Origin: a virus
Reading direction: 5' to 3' (one strand)
Length of the DNA stretch: 26,539 nucleotides
IMG/VR virus record: IMGVR_UViG_3300037672_001094
Span: 1-26,539 of that record
How positions within the stretch are numbered: position 1 is the first letter of the stretch; each line of letters begins with the position of its first letter. Below the pieces are notes generated by a model, which was not told the DNA's origin, made no database searches, and was given only the letters and a program-made list of their open reading frames with translations. The translations under genes were made by a program, and so were the position numbers. This document shows, piece after piece, positions 1 to 6,846 of this stretch.

Positions 1-2
1 AC

Positions 3-539
3 AGCACAACGCCTGAGCCAATTGAATTTACCACTAACTTTGAGACGGCTGCGTCAGGGGTGGTTTCAAGTTCTTCTGCTGGGAATACATTTACTACAGT
101 CACTCAAATCCGCACGGGAGATTCTAACCTACCAGACCCTGTGGAAATAGAAGCTTATGAGATTGTTCAGTCGGGAACAGCTGAGATTTTAAAGCTGGCA
201 GAAATCCAGCAAGCAAACACAGTAACTAGATTCAGGAGATACAGGATAGGTAGTTATTCCACACAAACATCCCAAACACTTAGGCTACTAGTTAAAAGAC
301 AATTTAAACCACTGGTAAATTCTTATGATGCAGTTTACCCAAGCAACTTAAACGCCATAAAACATGCTTTGTTAGGCTCAGTTGCTGAGGATAATGCTGA
401 CATTGAAAGAGCGCAATACCATTGGACTATTTGTAAACAGCTTCTTGAAGAAGAATTAGACGCATATCGAGGAGCCGCTAAACCAACAGTTCGCTTTGAT
501 CCTTCTGGATCTAGCTCACGCGTCCCCAACCTATTATAA
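3..539 (+). CDS. Virion structural protein (tail/neck type), 3' part
   Basis: The reading frame is open from the first bases of the window, so this is the C-terminal part of a longer gene. An internal GTG at 60 is available but there is no reason to prefer it. The visible part is soluble, with a Ser/Thr-rich beta-like stretch followed by helices. The C-terminal third (LNAIKHALLG, then a helix containing DIERAQYHW, then ELDAYRGAAKP and a VRFDPSG tail) resembles a small structural protein common near the end of late operons in marine podoviruses. I infer a virion tail or neck role from this and from its position just before the lysis genes. No catalytic motif is visible. It could equally be a minor structural protein of unknown place in the particle. 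Confidence 0.55.
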   Translation, partial: STTPEPIEFTTNFETAASGVVSSSSAGNTFTTVTQIRTGDSNLPDPVEIEAYEIVQSGTAEILKLAEIQQANTVTRFRRYRIGSYSTQTSQTLRLLVKRQFKPLVNSYDAVYPSNLNAIKHALLGSVAEDNADIERAQYHWTICKQLLEEELDAYRGAAKPTVRFDPSGSSSRVPNLL

Positions 540-541
540 TT

Positions 542-730
542 ATGAACGAAATCATTACATTCATCACTGAAAATAAACAGCAAGTTATCGGAGTTCTCAC
601 TTCAATAGTCGCAGTAGCATCAGCTATCTGTGCCCTAACACCCACACCTAAAGATGACGGCATAGTGCGAAAGCTCTATGTGATTGTCGAATGGATGGCG
701 TTGAATATCGGAAAATCGAAACAGAGATAG
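542..730 (+). CDS. Small membrane protein, candidate holin or anti-holin
   Basis: A 62-residue protein with one clear hydrophobic segment at about residues 14-33 (IGVLTSIVAVASAICAL). A polar turn (TPTPKDD) and an amphipathic, basic C-terminus ending KSKQR follow. It begins two bases after the stop of the structural gene and ends one base before the next start, so it belongs to the same transcript. A single-span protein of this size with a charged tail, lying in front of a spanin-like pair and an amidase, fits a holin or holin-associated protein. The family is not recognised with certainty. The second small membrane protein at 1050 competes for the holin role. Only the membrane segment and the context are seen; the function is inferred. 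Confidence 0.6.
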   Translation: MNEIITFITENKQQVIGVLTSIVAVASAICALTPTPKDDGIVRKLYVIVEWMALNIGKSKQR

Positions 731-731
731 T

Positions 732-947
732 ATGCGCATAATGCGTTTAGTCACAGCAGCCCTAGAAGCTTTTGTAGGATTAATCGAACTTAAAAAGACA
801 CGCTACGTAGATGATATCGAAGATGAAATTGATGAGCTTGCCCGTATTGGTAGTCCTGCTGCAAAGTTGCGCATCGAAAGATTGGGCAAACGACTCAGCC
901 GCGAACGAGAGCGCACTATACGATCCGCCGACCGTAACGTTGATTGA
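732..947 (+). CDS. Small charged coiled-coil lysis-cassette protein, candidate inner spanin partner
   Basis: A 71-residue protein. The N-terminus is mildly hydrophobic (LVTAALEAFVGLIEL, residues 6-20) but interrupted by glutamates, so it is doubtful as a transmembrane anchor. The rest is a highly charged helix (DDIEDEIDELA, then RIERLGKRLSRERER) of coiled-coil type. It starts one base after the preceding stop; a second in-frame ATG lies at 741. A lipoprotein gene starts inside it in another frame at 811 and runs past its end. This nested arrangement is the classic layout of Rz/Rz1-type spanins, in which the outer protein overlaps a coiled-coil inner protein. The weak membrane anchor is the main problem with that call. 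Otherwise it is a conserved-looking small lysis-region protein of unknown function. Confidence 0.55.
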   Translation: MRIMRLVTAALEAFVGLIELKKTRYVDDIEDEIDELARIGSPAAKLRIERLGKRLSRERERTIRSADRNVD

Positions 948-1053
948 AGGTAAGAAATACGAATTTTCTGAGGGGACACTAGTAGGTAGAGGAGGACATA
1001 AGTTCCACAGTCATTACTCATACCTAAGAGCTATAACTATTGGTAACAAATGA
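811..1053 (+). CDS. Outer-membrane-type lipoprotein, candidate o-spanin (Rz1-like)
   Basis: An 80-residue protein with a textbook lipoprotein signal: basic start (MISKMK), hydrophobic core (LPVLVVL) and lipobox LLQSC with the acceptor Cys at residue 20. The mature protein begins C-A-S-K, with no Asp at +2, so outer-membrane sorting is expected in a diderm host. The mature part is about 60 residues and ends in an aromatic, His-rich segment (HKFHSHYSYLRA). The first 137 bases lie inside the 732-947 gene in a different frame. The TGA stop overlaps the ATG of the next gene (ATGA), implying coupled translation. Starts at 811 or 823 both leave a usable signal. The lipobox is seen directly; the spanin role is inferred from nesting and cassette position. 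Confidence 0.65.
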   Translation: MISKMKLMSLPVLVVLLQSCASKDWANDSAANESALYDPPTVTLIEGKKYEFSEGTLVGRGGHKFHSHYSYLRAITIGNK

Positions 1054-1223
1054 ACTCTTCAAAATTAATTGACACCCTTCTCGGAACGTTAACCCCAACG
1101 ATAGCAATTGCCGCATCTATGCAGGAGCAAATAGAATATTGGCTGCGCATTATATCCCTTGTATTGGGAATCGCAGTAGCAGCCGTATCTCTTTATCGAT
1201 TACTTTCTAAATACAAAAAATGA
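1050..1223 (+). CDS. 57-residue membrane protein, strongest holin candidate
   Basis: A short ORF of 57 codons plus stop fills the gap between the lipoprotein and the amidase. It begins at the ATG at 1050, overlapping the lipoprotein stop as ATGA, and its own TGA (1221-1223) overlaps the amidase ATG at 1220, again ATGA. The protein has a moderately hydrophobic N-terminal helix (LLGTLTPTIAIAA), a short polar loop with MQEQIEYW, one strong membrane span (IISLVLGIAVAAVSLY, about residues 34-49) and a basic tail ending KYKK. Size, charge distribution and position directly before an endolysin that lacks a signal peptide are what is expected of a holin. The double overlap supports it being a real gene. 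The exact holin class cannot be assigned. Confidence 0.7.
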   Translation: MNSSKLIDTLLGTLTPTIAIAASMQEQIEYWLRIISLVLGIAVAAVSLYRLLSKYKK

Positions 1224-1765
1224 TAGGACTCGCCATAGGACATTCTAGACTAGGAGATAGTGGGGCATATACTGTAGGGCCTAATAGTATTAGTGAACAT
1301 AAGTTCAATTCAGAACTTATTCCTTTAATAACCCCTATGCTAAACGTACCATACAAGGTGTATGATGACTATAAGGCGCGTAGTTACGTGGGGGCTATAA
1401 ACTATGTGTCCCGTAAAATGCGGCAGGATGGGGTGGACGCTTGCATTGAGTTACATTTCAATGCCGCTGGGCCAAAAGCCACAGGGCATGAGTGGCTGCA
1501 TTGGGAGTCTAGTAGAGGTGGGAAGAAACTTGCTACAGAACTAAAAGAGCAAATGGAAAAGTATTATCCTGATATGCGTTCTCGTGGGGTGAAGCCACGG
1601 GGAAGGGGACAACGCGGGGCACTTTTCCTGAGAAAAACACCATGCTACGCTTGTATATCTGAACCTTTCTTTGGTTCTAACTCCGATGATGTATCTTTAA
1701 TAATGTCTGATTTAGCGAAGTTAGCTGCGGTATACGCGGAAGGTATAAACAAATTTTATGCGTAA
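1220..1765 (+). CDS. N-acetylmuramoyl-L-alanine amidase, phage endolysin (Amidase_3 type)
   Basis: A 181-residue protein that should cleave the amide bond between MurNAc and the peptide stem to lyse the cell. The Amidase_3 zinc site can be read in order: IGHSRLGDSGA with His8 (family GHGG..D.GA), Glu26 in SEHKFN, His79 in IELHFNA, and catalytic Glu148 in CISEPFFGSN. The length matches a single catalytic domain; no binding domain is attached. There is no signal peptide or membrane anchor, so release to the periplasm would depend on the holin encoded just upstream. The start overlaps the upstream holin-like stop (ATGA), and its TAA overlaps the next ATG (TAATG). The enzyme class is well supported; the bond specificity follows from the family. 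Confidence 0.88.
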   Translation: MIGLAIGHSRLGDSGAYTVGPNSISEHKFNSELIPLITPMLNVPYKVYDDYKARSYVGAINYVSRKMRQDGVDACIELHFNAAGPKATGHEWLHWESSRGGKKLATELKEQMEKYYPDMRSRGVKPRGRGQRGALFLRKTPCYACISEPFFGSNSDDVSLIMSDLAKLAAVYAEGINKFYA

Positions 1766-2064
1766 TGAGGATTCCCAAAACCATACGTGTAGCAGGGCAG
1801 ACAGTTCGTATCCTGAAAGAAGACTTAAGTGATGACGGTTTGTTTGGGTATTACAGCCACGACAGAAAAGTAATTATTCTATCTAAGCATTTAAAAGATC
1901 AGCAGATAATGCAAACACTGAGGCATGAGTTAATGGAAGCCAGCCTTTGCATATCTGGGGTAGGGTTTTGTGAAACGTTTGAACAAGAAGCCGTAGTTAG
2001 GTGTATGGATGAAGTGTTCTTCCCTGCTTGGGACAGATTGAACAAAAGAACCAGCAATGGATGA
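1765..2064 (+). CDS. Small zincin-like protein with altered HExxH (HELME)
   Basis: A 99-residue protein with a short beta-rich N-terminus (IRVAGQTVRIL, then GLFGYYSHDRKVIIL) followed by a helix with TLRHELMEA at residues 51-59. This layout resembles small phage metallopeptidase-like proteins and ImmA/IrrE-type domains, where HExxH binds zinc. Here the second His is replaced by Glu (H54-E55-L-M-E58), and another acidic cluster (ETFEQEA, 70-76) follows. It may still bind metal or may be a non-catalytic relative. It overlaps the amidase stop (TAATG) and the next gene by ATGA, so it is co-translated with the lysis module. The biological role is unknown. Confidence 0.5.
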   Translation: MRIPKTIRVAGQTVRILKEDLSDDGLFGYYSHDRKVIILSKHLKDQQIMQTLRHELMEASLCISGVGFCETFEQEAVVRCMDEVFFPAWDRLNKRTSNG

Positions 2065-2594
2065 AACGAAAAAAGCTGCCCCCTCAGTTCAGTAGAACGA
2101 AGGGACTGCTAGTCTTCACGCCTAACAGCGACAATATAAAAGAAGCGTTCGAACGAAGCGAAGAATTAGGGGTGCTCCCCAACTCTTTCACTAGGGGGGC
2201 AGGGAGGATGACAGGTTTTTTAGGGGAGGTTGCTTTTGAAAACCTGTATCCTGAAGCCTTATACGTGGGAGATAAAATCTACACCCACGATTATGAACTA
2301 GGTAAAAGGAGGATTGACGTTAAGGCAAAGTGTTGCGCAGGCAAACCTCAACCACACTACACTGCATCAGTTAACTGTCCTGAGGGGAAGAAGCTTCCTG
2401 CTAATGCTTATTACTTTGTCAGGGTTAAGAAAGATTTCACCAGAGCATGGATGTTGGGGTGGGCTACAGGACTCAAGATTCAGAAATCAGGTGTATATAA
2501 GAAAAAAGGTGAACCCGATGATTTCGGATTCACCTATAAAGTGGACGGATATCACTTGCCTATTGAGGGACTTCGTCCAGCGAACTCCCTTTAA
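2061..2594 (+). CDS. PD-(D/E)XK nuclease-fold protein of unknown role
   Basis: Read from the ATG at 2061 it has 177 residues. A longer reading from 2028 (188 residues) is possible, but the 2061 start gives the ATGA overlap seen throughout this cassette. The signature is that of a restriction-endonuclease fold: Glu56 in GFLGEVAFENLY, Asp77 in HDYELG, then IDVKAK with Asp86 and Lys88, followed by beta strands (NAYYFVRV) and a typical W-L-G-W segment. Such proteins in phages can resolve DNA branches, degrade host DNA or assist packaging; nothing visible chooses between these. It is the last plus-strand gene before the convergent replication block, and its final 35 bases overlap the end of the primase-helicase gene on the other strand. 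Confidence 0.6.
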   Translation: MKRKKLPPQFSRTKGLLVFTPNSDNIKEAFERSEELGVLPNSFTRGAGRMTGFLGEVAFENLYPEALYVGDKIYTHDYELGKRRIDVKAKCCAGKPQPHYTASVNCPEGKKLPANAYYFVRVKKDFTRAWMLGWATGLKIQKSGVYKKKGEPDDFGFTYKVDGYHLPIEGLRPANSL

Positions 2595-4725
2595 AGTCGA
2601 TATCGTATCTCTCGTTAACATCGATAGTCCACACCTTACCCCCACCTTTCCCGATAGATTTGATGGGCCTCAATTTTGTATTAGACTTCCTGCCATCCTC
2701 TAGATGAGCTAACCCATTTCTCACAAACTCAAGTCTGTTTGAAGCCCCCAAAGTTCTGCCGTTGTTGAAGGTATGTAAAGCTCTCTGAAACTCAGTTAGC
2801 GTCCCGCTCCATTCTCCTTCGACATCGTTTTCGCGAGCTGCTTTAGCAAAGAAATCAACAAGCTCTGCTACTTGTGATCTACTTGAGTTGTCGTAAGCGG
2901 CATATGCAATACTCTTATCGATGTAACTTACCACCCCAAACCTGTCATCATCTATAATCTCAGCAGGTGGATCCCATTGCTCTAGCCAAGCGAGAAAGTG
3001 AGGCATCTCAGTACGGATAATGTTTTCTAGTTTTGTTTTAATTGGGAAATTAAACGGTGTCTTTGAAACCTTAAACGCCATGATCTTATCCTTATTACTT
3101 GAGTCAAGAGTTGGTATAACACTCATGCTGTTAGCGTCATCGTTAAGGCTTACAACAACTCTACCTGCCCAAGGGAGTGTCACAGCGTCTGCGTATTTGG
3201 CCATAAATTCAATACGGGGGTTGGCCACAGCTCGCTTAATAAGTTCTGTTGCTTTCCTCTGATCCTGAAATGAAGCAGCACTAACTGTATCATCGATGAC
3301 CCAGCAGGCGGCTCTCCCCAAATCTTTGTTGAACTTTGTCCCACCAGATAAATAATCACTAGCGTCTGCATAACCACCCACTGCGGCTGCAATAATCTTA
3401 TTGGACATAAGTGTCTTTCCTTTCTTAGCAGGCCCAACAAATATACACGCTTGTCCTTGATCTTCTCTGTTGTTTATTACGCCAGCGTGATAACGTTTCA
3501 GCCAAGCAAAGAAGTAATACTTAGTTCTTATTTCGGTTGAGTCTTCGAAGAATTGATCGAAGAACATATCGAGCCAAGCCCAGTTTGAAGGATCAGGATC
3601 ACCCGAAGCTAATACAGGTTGGATGTTGGAACTGTTAAGTATCCTTAGCCCATTGAAATCAACGACTATTTCGTTGCGCCTAAATACAACAGGAGCAATC
3701 TCATTTATCCTATTCTGATTACTAATGACCAGTATAGCATTCTCCACTTCGGAGATGTTATCTCCTTTTTTTGTAGCGTTCTTGAATCCACGTTGCCTAA
3801 GTTCTAGAACCAGCTGCTCTCTGGGAATAGGTTGTGCGGCTTTATTAAGTAGTTTAAAAAACTGCCTACCATTGAACCAATACTCGTCTAGCAAACCCCC
3901 CATCTTCTTTTGCTCGTATGCCTTAACAAAGCTAGGGCCGAATATTTCCCTCCAAGGTTTCCACCCATAGTCTCTGTCTGAGTATACAATCATACCATCC
4001 TCAAACACTTGACAACCTTCGCGATCAATACCGTCATCAATCCAAAACAAAGGGCCTCTTGACCCTACCTCAAAGTCACCAATCCATCGATTCGGGAATT
4101 TCTTTTGAACTTGAGAAGCGACTTCTTCTATAGGTATAGATGTGTCAGCAGATTCAGGAGGGTTATTCTTAGCTGCCTTTATAAGTGCAGTCTGAACAAC
4201 CGCCGCTGGAACTTTCCCATTAAGCGGAACCCACTCAGTTCCCAACTCAAAGTATTGTGATGGTTCTTCAGACTTCCTGTCATACCCAGCGAATATCTTG
4301 GAGAAGTTTATGAGCTTCTTAAGCTCCCCCATAAAAGCACGGTAAAGAAAATGAGGGATAGAACACACCTCCTCAAATTCAAACACTACACGGATATACC
4401 CACTATAAGTCATAGCCCTCCACGAAGGCATACAGTCCACACATTTAGAAGCTATGATGTTATCAACGTTAGACCAATCTATGGGAGCGTCATAGTCAGC
4501 AGCAACACCGTGCGCCTTAACCACTTTATTCTCACCTTCAATACGAGCACCGCTATTTAGTCCCTCTACCATACTGAAGAAATAATGATCAGTATCGGTT
4601 TTCCCGCACCACTCTCTATATAACGCTTTTGATTTAAAGACTGGTCTCTGGGCAACAATCTGCGACATATCATCGCAAGCTGTAGTTTTCTTGGCTCTAA
4701 GATTTTTAAGGTATCTGTATTTCAT
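2560..4725 (-). CDS. Primase-helicase (AEP primase-like N-terminus plus D5/SF3-type ATPase)
   Basis: A 721-residue protein. The N-terminal part (about residues 40-130) looks like an archaeo-eukaryotic primase (Prim-Pol): HGVAADYDAP gives the metal-binding D77-x-D79, followed by the strand pair SGYIRVVFEFEEV. The C-terminal half is a helicase ATPase: Walker A GPAKKGKT at 431-438 with Lys437, Walker B WVIDDT with Asp478/Asp479, and a sensor-like VVVSLNDDAN strand. This is the organisation of phage D5-like or VirE-like primase-helicases, which prime and unwind DNA at the fork. Its start overlaps the polymerase stop by four bases (ATGA), so the two replisome enzymes should be made in a coupled way. 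The helicase call is firm; the primase half is by motif only. Confidence 0.8.
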   Translation of the reverse strand: MKYRYLKNLRAKKTTACDDMSQIVAQRPVFKSKALYREWCGKTDTDHYFFSMVEGLNSGARIEGENKVVKAHGVAADYDAPIDWSNVDNIIASKCVDCMPSWRAMTYSGYIRVVFEFEEVCSIPHFLYRAFMGELKKLINFSKIFAGYDRKSEEPSQYFELGTEWVPLNGKVPAAVVQTALIKAAKNNPPESADTSIPIEEVASQVQKKFPNRWIGDFEVGSRGPLFWIDDGIDREGCQVFEDGMIVYSDRDYGWKPWREIFGPSFVKAYEQKKMGGLLDEYWFNGRQFFKLLNKAAQPIPREQLVLELRQRGFKNATKKGDNISEVENAILVISNQNRINEIAPVVFRRNEIVVDFNGLRILNSSNIQPVLASGDPDPSNWAWLDMFFDQFFEDSTEIRTKYYFFAWLKRYHAGVINNREDQGQACIFVGPAKKGKTLMSNKIIAAAVGGYADASDYLSGGTKFNKDLGRAACWVIDDTVSAASFQDQRKATELIKRAVANPRIEFMAKYADAVTLPWAGRVVVSLNDDANSMSVIPTLDSSNKDKIMAFKVSKTPFNFPIKTKLENIIRTEMPHFLAWLEQWDPPAEIIDDDRFGVVSYIDKSIAYAAYDNSSRSQVAELVDFFAKAARENDVEGEWSGTLTEFQRALHTFNNGRTLGASNRLEFVRNGLAHLEDGRKSNTKLRPIKSIGKGGGKVWTIDVNERYDIDFKGSSLDEVPQ
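2565..2592. terminator. Weak hairpin at the convergent gene junction, possible terminator
   Basis: Within the overlap of the two converging genes, AGGGA (2566-2570) can pair with TCCCT (2586-2590), extended by a G-T pair. On the plus strand it is followed by only three T residues. An alternative smaller hairpin (GGAC/GTCC at 2568-2578) uses some of the same bases. Both are weak, so this is only a candidate for termination of either transcript. No better terminator is visible near the junction. Confidence 0.2.
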
Positions 4726-6485
4726 TTTTCATATTTTGTTAGTATTGATCCCTCTGCATCCACTGGGATATCAGGGATCCATTCAGGAGGTTTGGACATT
4801 ATGGAGATAACATCCTTTAGTGTTTCCTCGGCTTTATCTTCATCCGCTTCGATTACCATCTCGTCATGAACGTGCATAATAATTCTATGCCCTGCTTCAG
4901 CTACTCTAAGAAGCATGTCAGAAAAAATATCTCTAGCTAAAGCTTGGCTGGCATTCTCTGCCACAAGCCCTCCCCAGAGTCGGACGGTAATACTTTTGCC
5001 GTGCTTAGGCATCCTAGTTAGGAAGTGTAACCTCCCCCCTTCAGCCAAAGCTTTGAGTTGGCCATAGTTCAGAACTCTTCCGCTAGGCAGTTCTATTGTA
5101 AATTCAGACTTAGCTAGGTGAGAATTTTCAATATCACTGGTGTATTCATTCCAGAGATTCTTAACCTTCTTCATCTTCGTTCTGTATTTACGAACTCTTT
5201 TACCAGCTTCGTCTTCACTAATACCAGACATAGAGGAGAATCTAGTGGCCCCCGCCCCATAACCACACCCTAACACCATTCCTTTTACTGCGTGTCTAAG
5301 TTTAGGGTCTTGTTTAATTGAGCCTTTTTCTTCGTCCCACATACCAAACCTAACAGCAAAAGCTTCATAGATGTCCTTTGTGTTGCGTATCTCATCAAGC
5401 ATTTTAGAATCTCTAGCTAACCAGCAAAGTGTGCGAACTTCAATCTGAGAAAGGTCAACTGCAATTAATTTTTTGTCAGGTTTAGGGGCGATCAAATGCC
5501 TGAGATTCACACCAAACATTTCCTCCCTCGGTAAATTCTGTAGGTTTAGGTTCCCACCAGACCCAGAGAACCTTCCTGTGTGCGCCCCAAAATACATGCA
5601 CCCCCCGTAATATCTGCCATCTGGCATTGTGGCGTAGTCAAAACTTTCAAGTTTCTTTTGGAGAGAGTTGATCCTACGCCAGTCTTTCACTGCGCTGATC
5701 CATTCATGCTCTTTGCTGTGATAAGCTACCCATTGCTGAGACTCTTCGTCAGTAACAGCTAAACTTACAGGAGGCTCAATACCCACCAGCAAACACTGCG
5801 CATCAAACGCAGCACGACTAAGTAGAGGCTTTTCCCCAAGCCATGGAATAACTTCTTCCGCTTCGAACAACTTAACCTTAATAGTTTCTAGTTGCTCTTT
5901 AAGAAGAGATTCATTTATAGGGATTCCTTCCTGAACAATCCTCCTATTCAGGGTGCTTATCCTCCTTTCAAATTCCGGCCAGTTGTCGCTAAGTGCCTCC
6001 CATAATTTAAGGCAGAGTTCACTATCTTTCAGTGCATATTCACTAACCTCGTCTTTAAAATCTTTTGTCATTTCCTCCCACCTCTTACCAGACATGTTAT
6101 CCCTCGTGCTTTTATCCACGGTTAGGTCAAACAATTCTGCCGTTGACCCCTTCAAAGATCTTGGGAGCTTACTATAAGCGGCTAGGTCTGCTGTGCAGTG
6201 CCACTCAAATGGGTCACACGAATCCCACCATTTTTGTTCTACTCCATAAAGGTAAAGGGTCTCATCAAAACTAGCGTTGTGCGATAACACAATATTGCCA
6301 TTAAGAATACTCCAGTCGAAATCTTTTGGGTGGCCAACGAAACTAGTCCCTTCGTTGCCAACAACGGAGACCATGTATGCATCAAATTGTGGGTGGCTAA
6401 AGTAGCCTAATGTCCCTAGAGTTTTGATGCTGCACTCTTTGTCGTAGTAGGTTTCAAAATCTACTGCATAAATATGTCTGTCCAT
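4722..6485 (-). CDS. polA: Family A DNA polymerase with 3'-5' exonuclease
   Basis: A 587-residue replicative polymerase, the usual length for phage PolA lacking the 5'-3' nuclease domain. The proofreading domain has Exo I (AVDFET, Asp9/Glu11), Exo II (SHNASFDE, Asp74) and Exo III (YALKD, Tyr150/Asp154). The polymerase domain has motif A (AVDLSQIEVR, Asp344), motif B (RHAVKGMVLGCGYG, Arg397, Lys401, Tyr409) and motif C (HVHDEMVIEA, Asp541/Glu542). The residue equivalent to E. coli position 762 is leucine (Leu405). It overlaps the primase-helicase start by ATGA. There is no Shine-Dalgarno sequence before the ATG; instead a stable RNA hairpin lies 14 bases upstream. All catalytic residues are present, so activity is expected. 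Confidence 0.95.
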   Translation of the reverse strand: MDRHIYAVDFETYYDKECSIKTLGTLGYFSHPQFDAYMVSVVGNEGTSFVGHPKDFDWSILNGNIVLSHNASFDETLYLYGVEQKWWDSCDPFEWHCTADLAAYSKLPRSLKGSTAELFDLTVDKSTRDNMSGKRWEEMTKDFKDEVSEYALKDSELCLKLWEALSDNWPEFERRISTLNRRIVQEGIPINESLLKEQLETIKVKLFEAEEVIPWLGEKPLLSRAAFDAQCLLVGIEPPVSLAVTDEESQQWVAYHSKEHEWISAVKDWRRINSLQKKLESFDYATMPDGRYYGGCMYFGAHTGRFSGSGGNLNLQNLPREEMFGVNLRHLIAPKPDKKLIAVDLSQIEVRTLCWLARDSKMLDEIRNTKDIYEAFAVRFGMWDEEKGSIKQDPKLRHAVKGMVLGCGYGAGATRFSSMSGISEDEAGKRVRKYRTKMKKVKNLWNEYTSDIENSHLAKSEFTIELPSGRVLNYGQLKALAEGGRLHFLTRMPKHGKSITVRLWGGLVAENASQALARDIFSDMLLRVAEAGHRIIMHVHDEMVIEADEDKAEETLKDVISIMSKPPEWIPDIPVDAEGSILTKYEK

Positions 6486-6499
6486 AGGTATATAAGGTT

Positions 6500-6540
6500 T
6501 ACCCCACCCCCCTTTTTTTATTGAACGGGAGGGTGGGGTA
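6500..6540 (-). promoter_or_regulatory. Stable RNA hairpin in the polA leader
   Basis: On the minus strand the arms 6540-6528 and 6512-6500 form a 13-bp stem: twelve Watson-Crick pairs plus one U-G wobble. The stem is almost all G-C, with a 15-base A-rich loop. The same position is an A-C mismatch if read on the plus strand, so the structure fits RNA of the polA transcript better. It ends 14 bases before the polA ATG. No U-run follows in either direction, which argues against a simple intrinsic terminator. A role in attenuation, RNA processing or control of polA translation is inferred. Confidence 0.55.
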
Positions 6541-6630
6541 TGAAGAGGCTTTTATGCGATTACCTCTAGGTGATGAAATTAACCAGCTAGTACACACACT
6601 GCCGCCGCATTACCTGTTTCCTTGTCGGAA

Positions 6631-6846
6631 TTATTCTGATACAGTATCTGTCGTTTCAACCCCTAACTCCAGTTCTTCTGTAGTTGAGTAGCTTGCGAGA
6701 ACCTGTTGAAGACCATTTCTAATAATCATTGTGGCTTGAAGATCAACTTTACATGTTTGAACTGCCTCTTCGATCTTAGAAATTACTTCATCGAGTCTTA
6801 CAATCTCGCCCGACAACACTTCCATTTGATATTGAACGGCATCCAT
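6631..6846 (-). CDS. Small coiled-coil protein, unknown
   Basis: A 71-residue acidic protein, mostly one long helix with heptad-like spacing (EVLSGEIVRLDEVISKIEE) and an acidic tail (TTEELELGVETTDTVSE). It overlaps the preceding gene by one base (TAATG) and is followed by about 145 bases without a convincing gene before polA. The acidic C-terminus and its location between a possible DNA-binding protein and the polymerase suggest an accessory replication role, but nothing specific is visible. No family is recognised. Confidence 0.6.
   Translation of the reverse strand: MDAVQYQMEVLSGEIVRLDEVISKIEEAVQTCKVDLQATMIIRNGLQQVLASYSTTEELELGVETTDTVSE

Noticed and set aside
535-540. TATAAT just before the gene at 542
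   Set aside because: Only one base from the ATG and no -35 at proper spacing; it is part of the upstream Leu-Leu-stop codons.
6579-6659. Minus-strand TTG-start frame of 26 codons overlapping the end of the 71-aa gene (reads ...SDKETGNAAAVCVLAG)
   Set aside because: Very short, needs a TTG start or a frameshift, and no slippery sequence or conserved motif supports it.
6554-6691. Plus-strand 45-codon ORF across the polA leader
   Set aside because: Opposite to the 71-aa gene and the leader, no Shine-Dalgarno or promoter, and no recognisable protein features.
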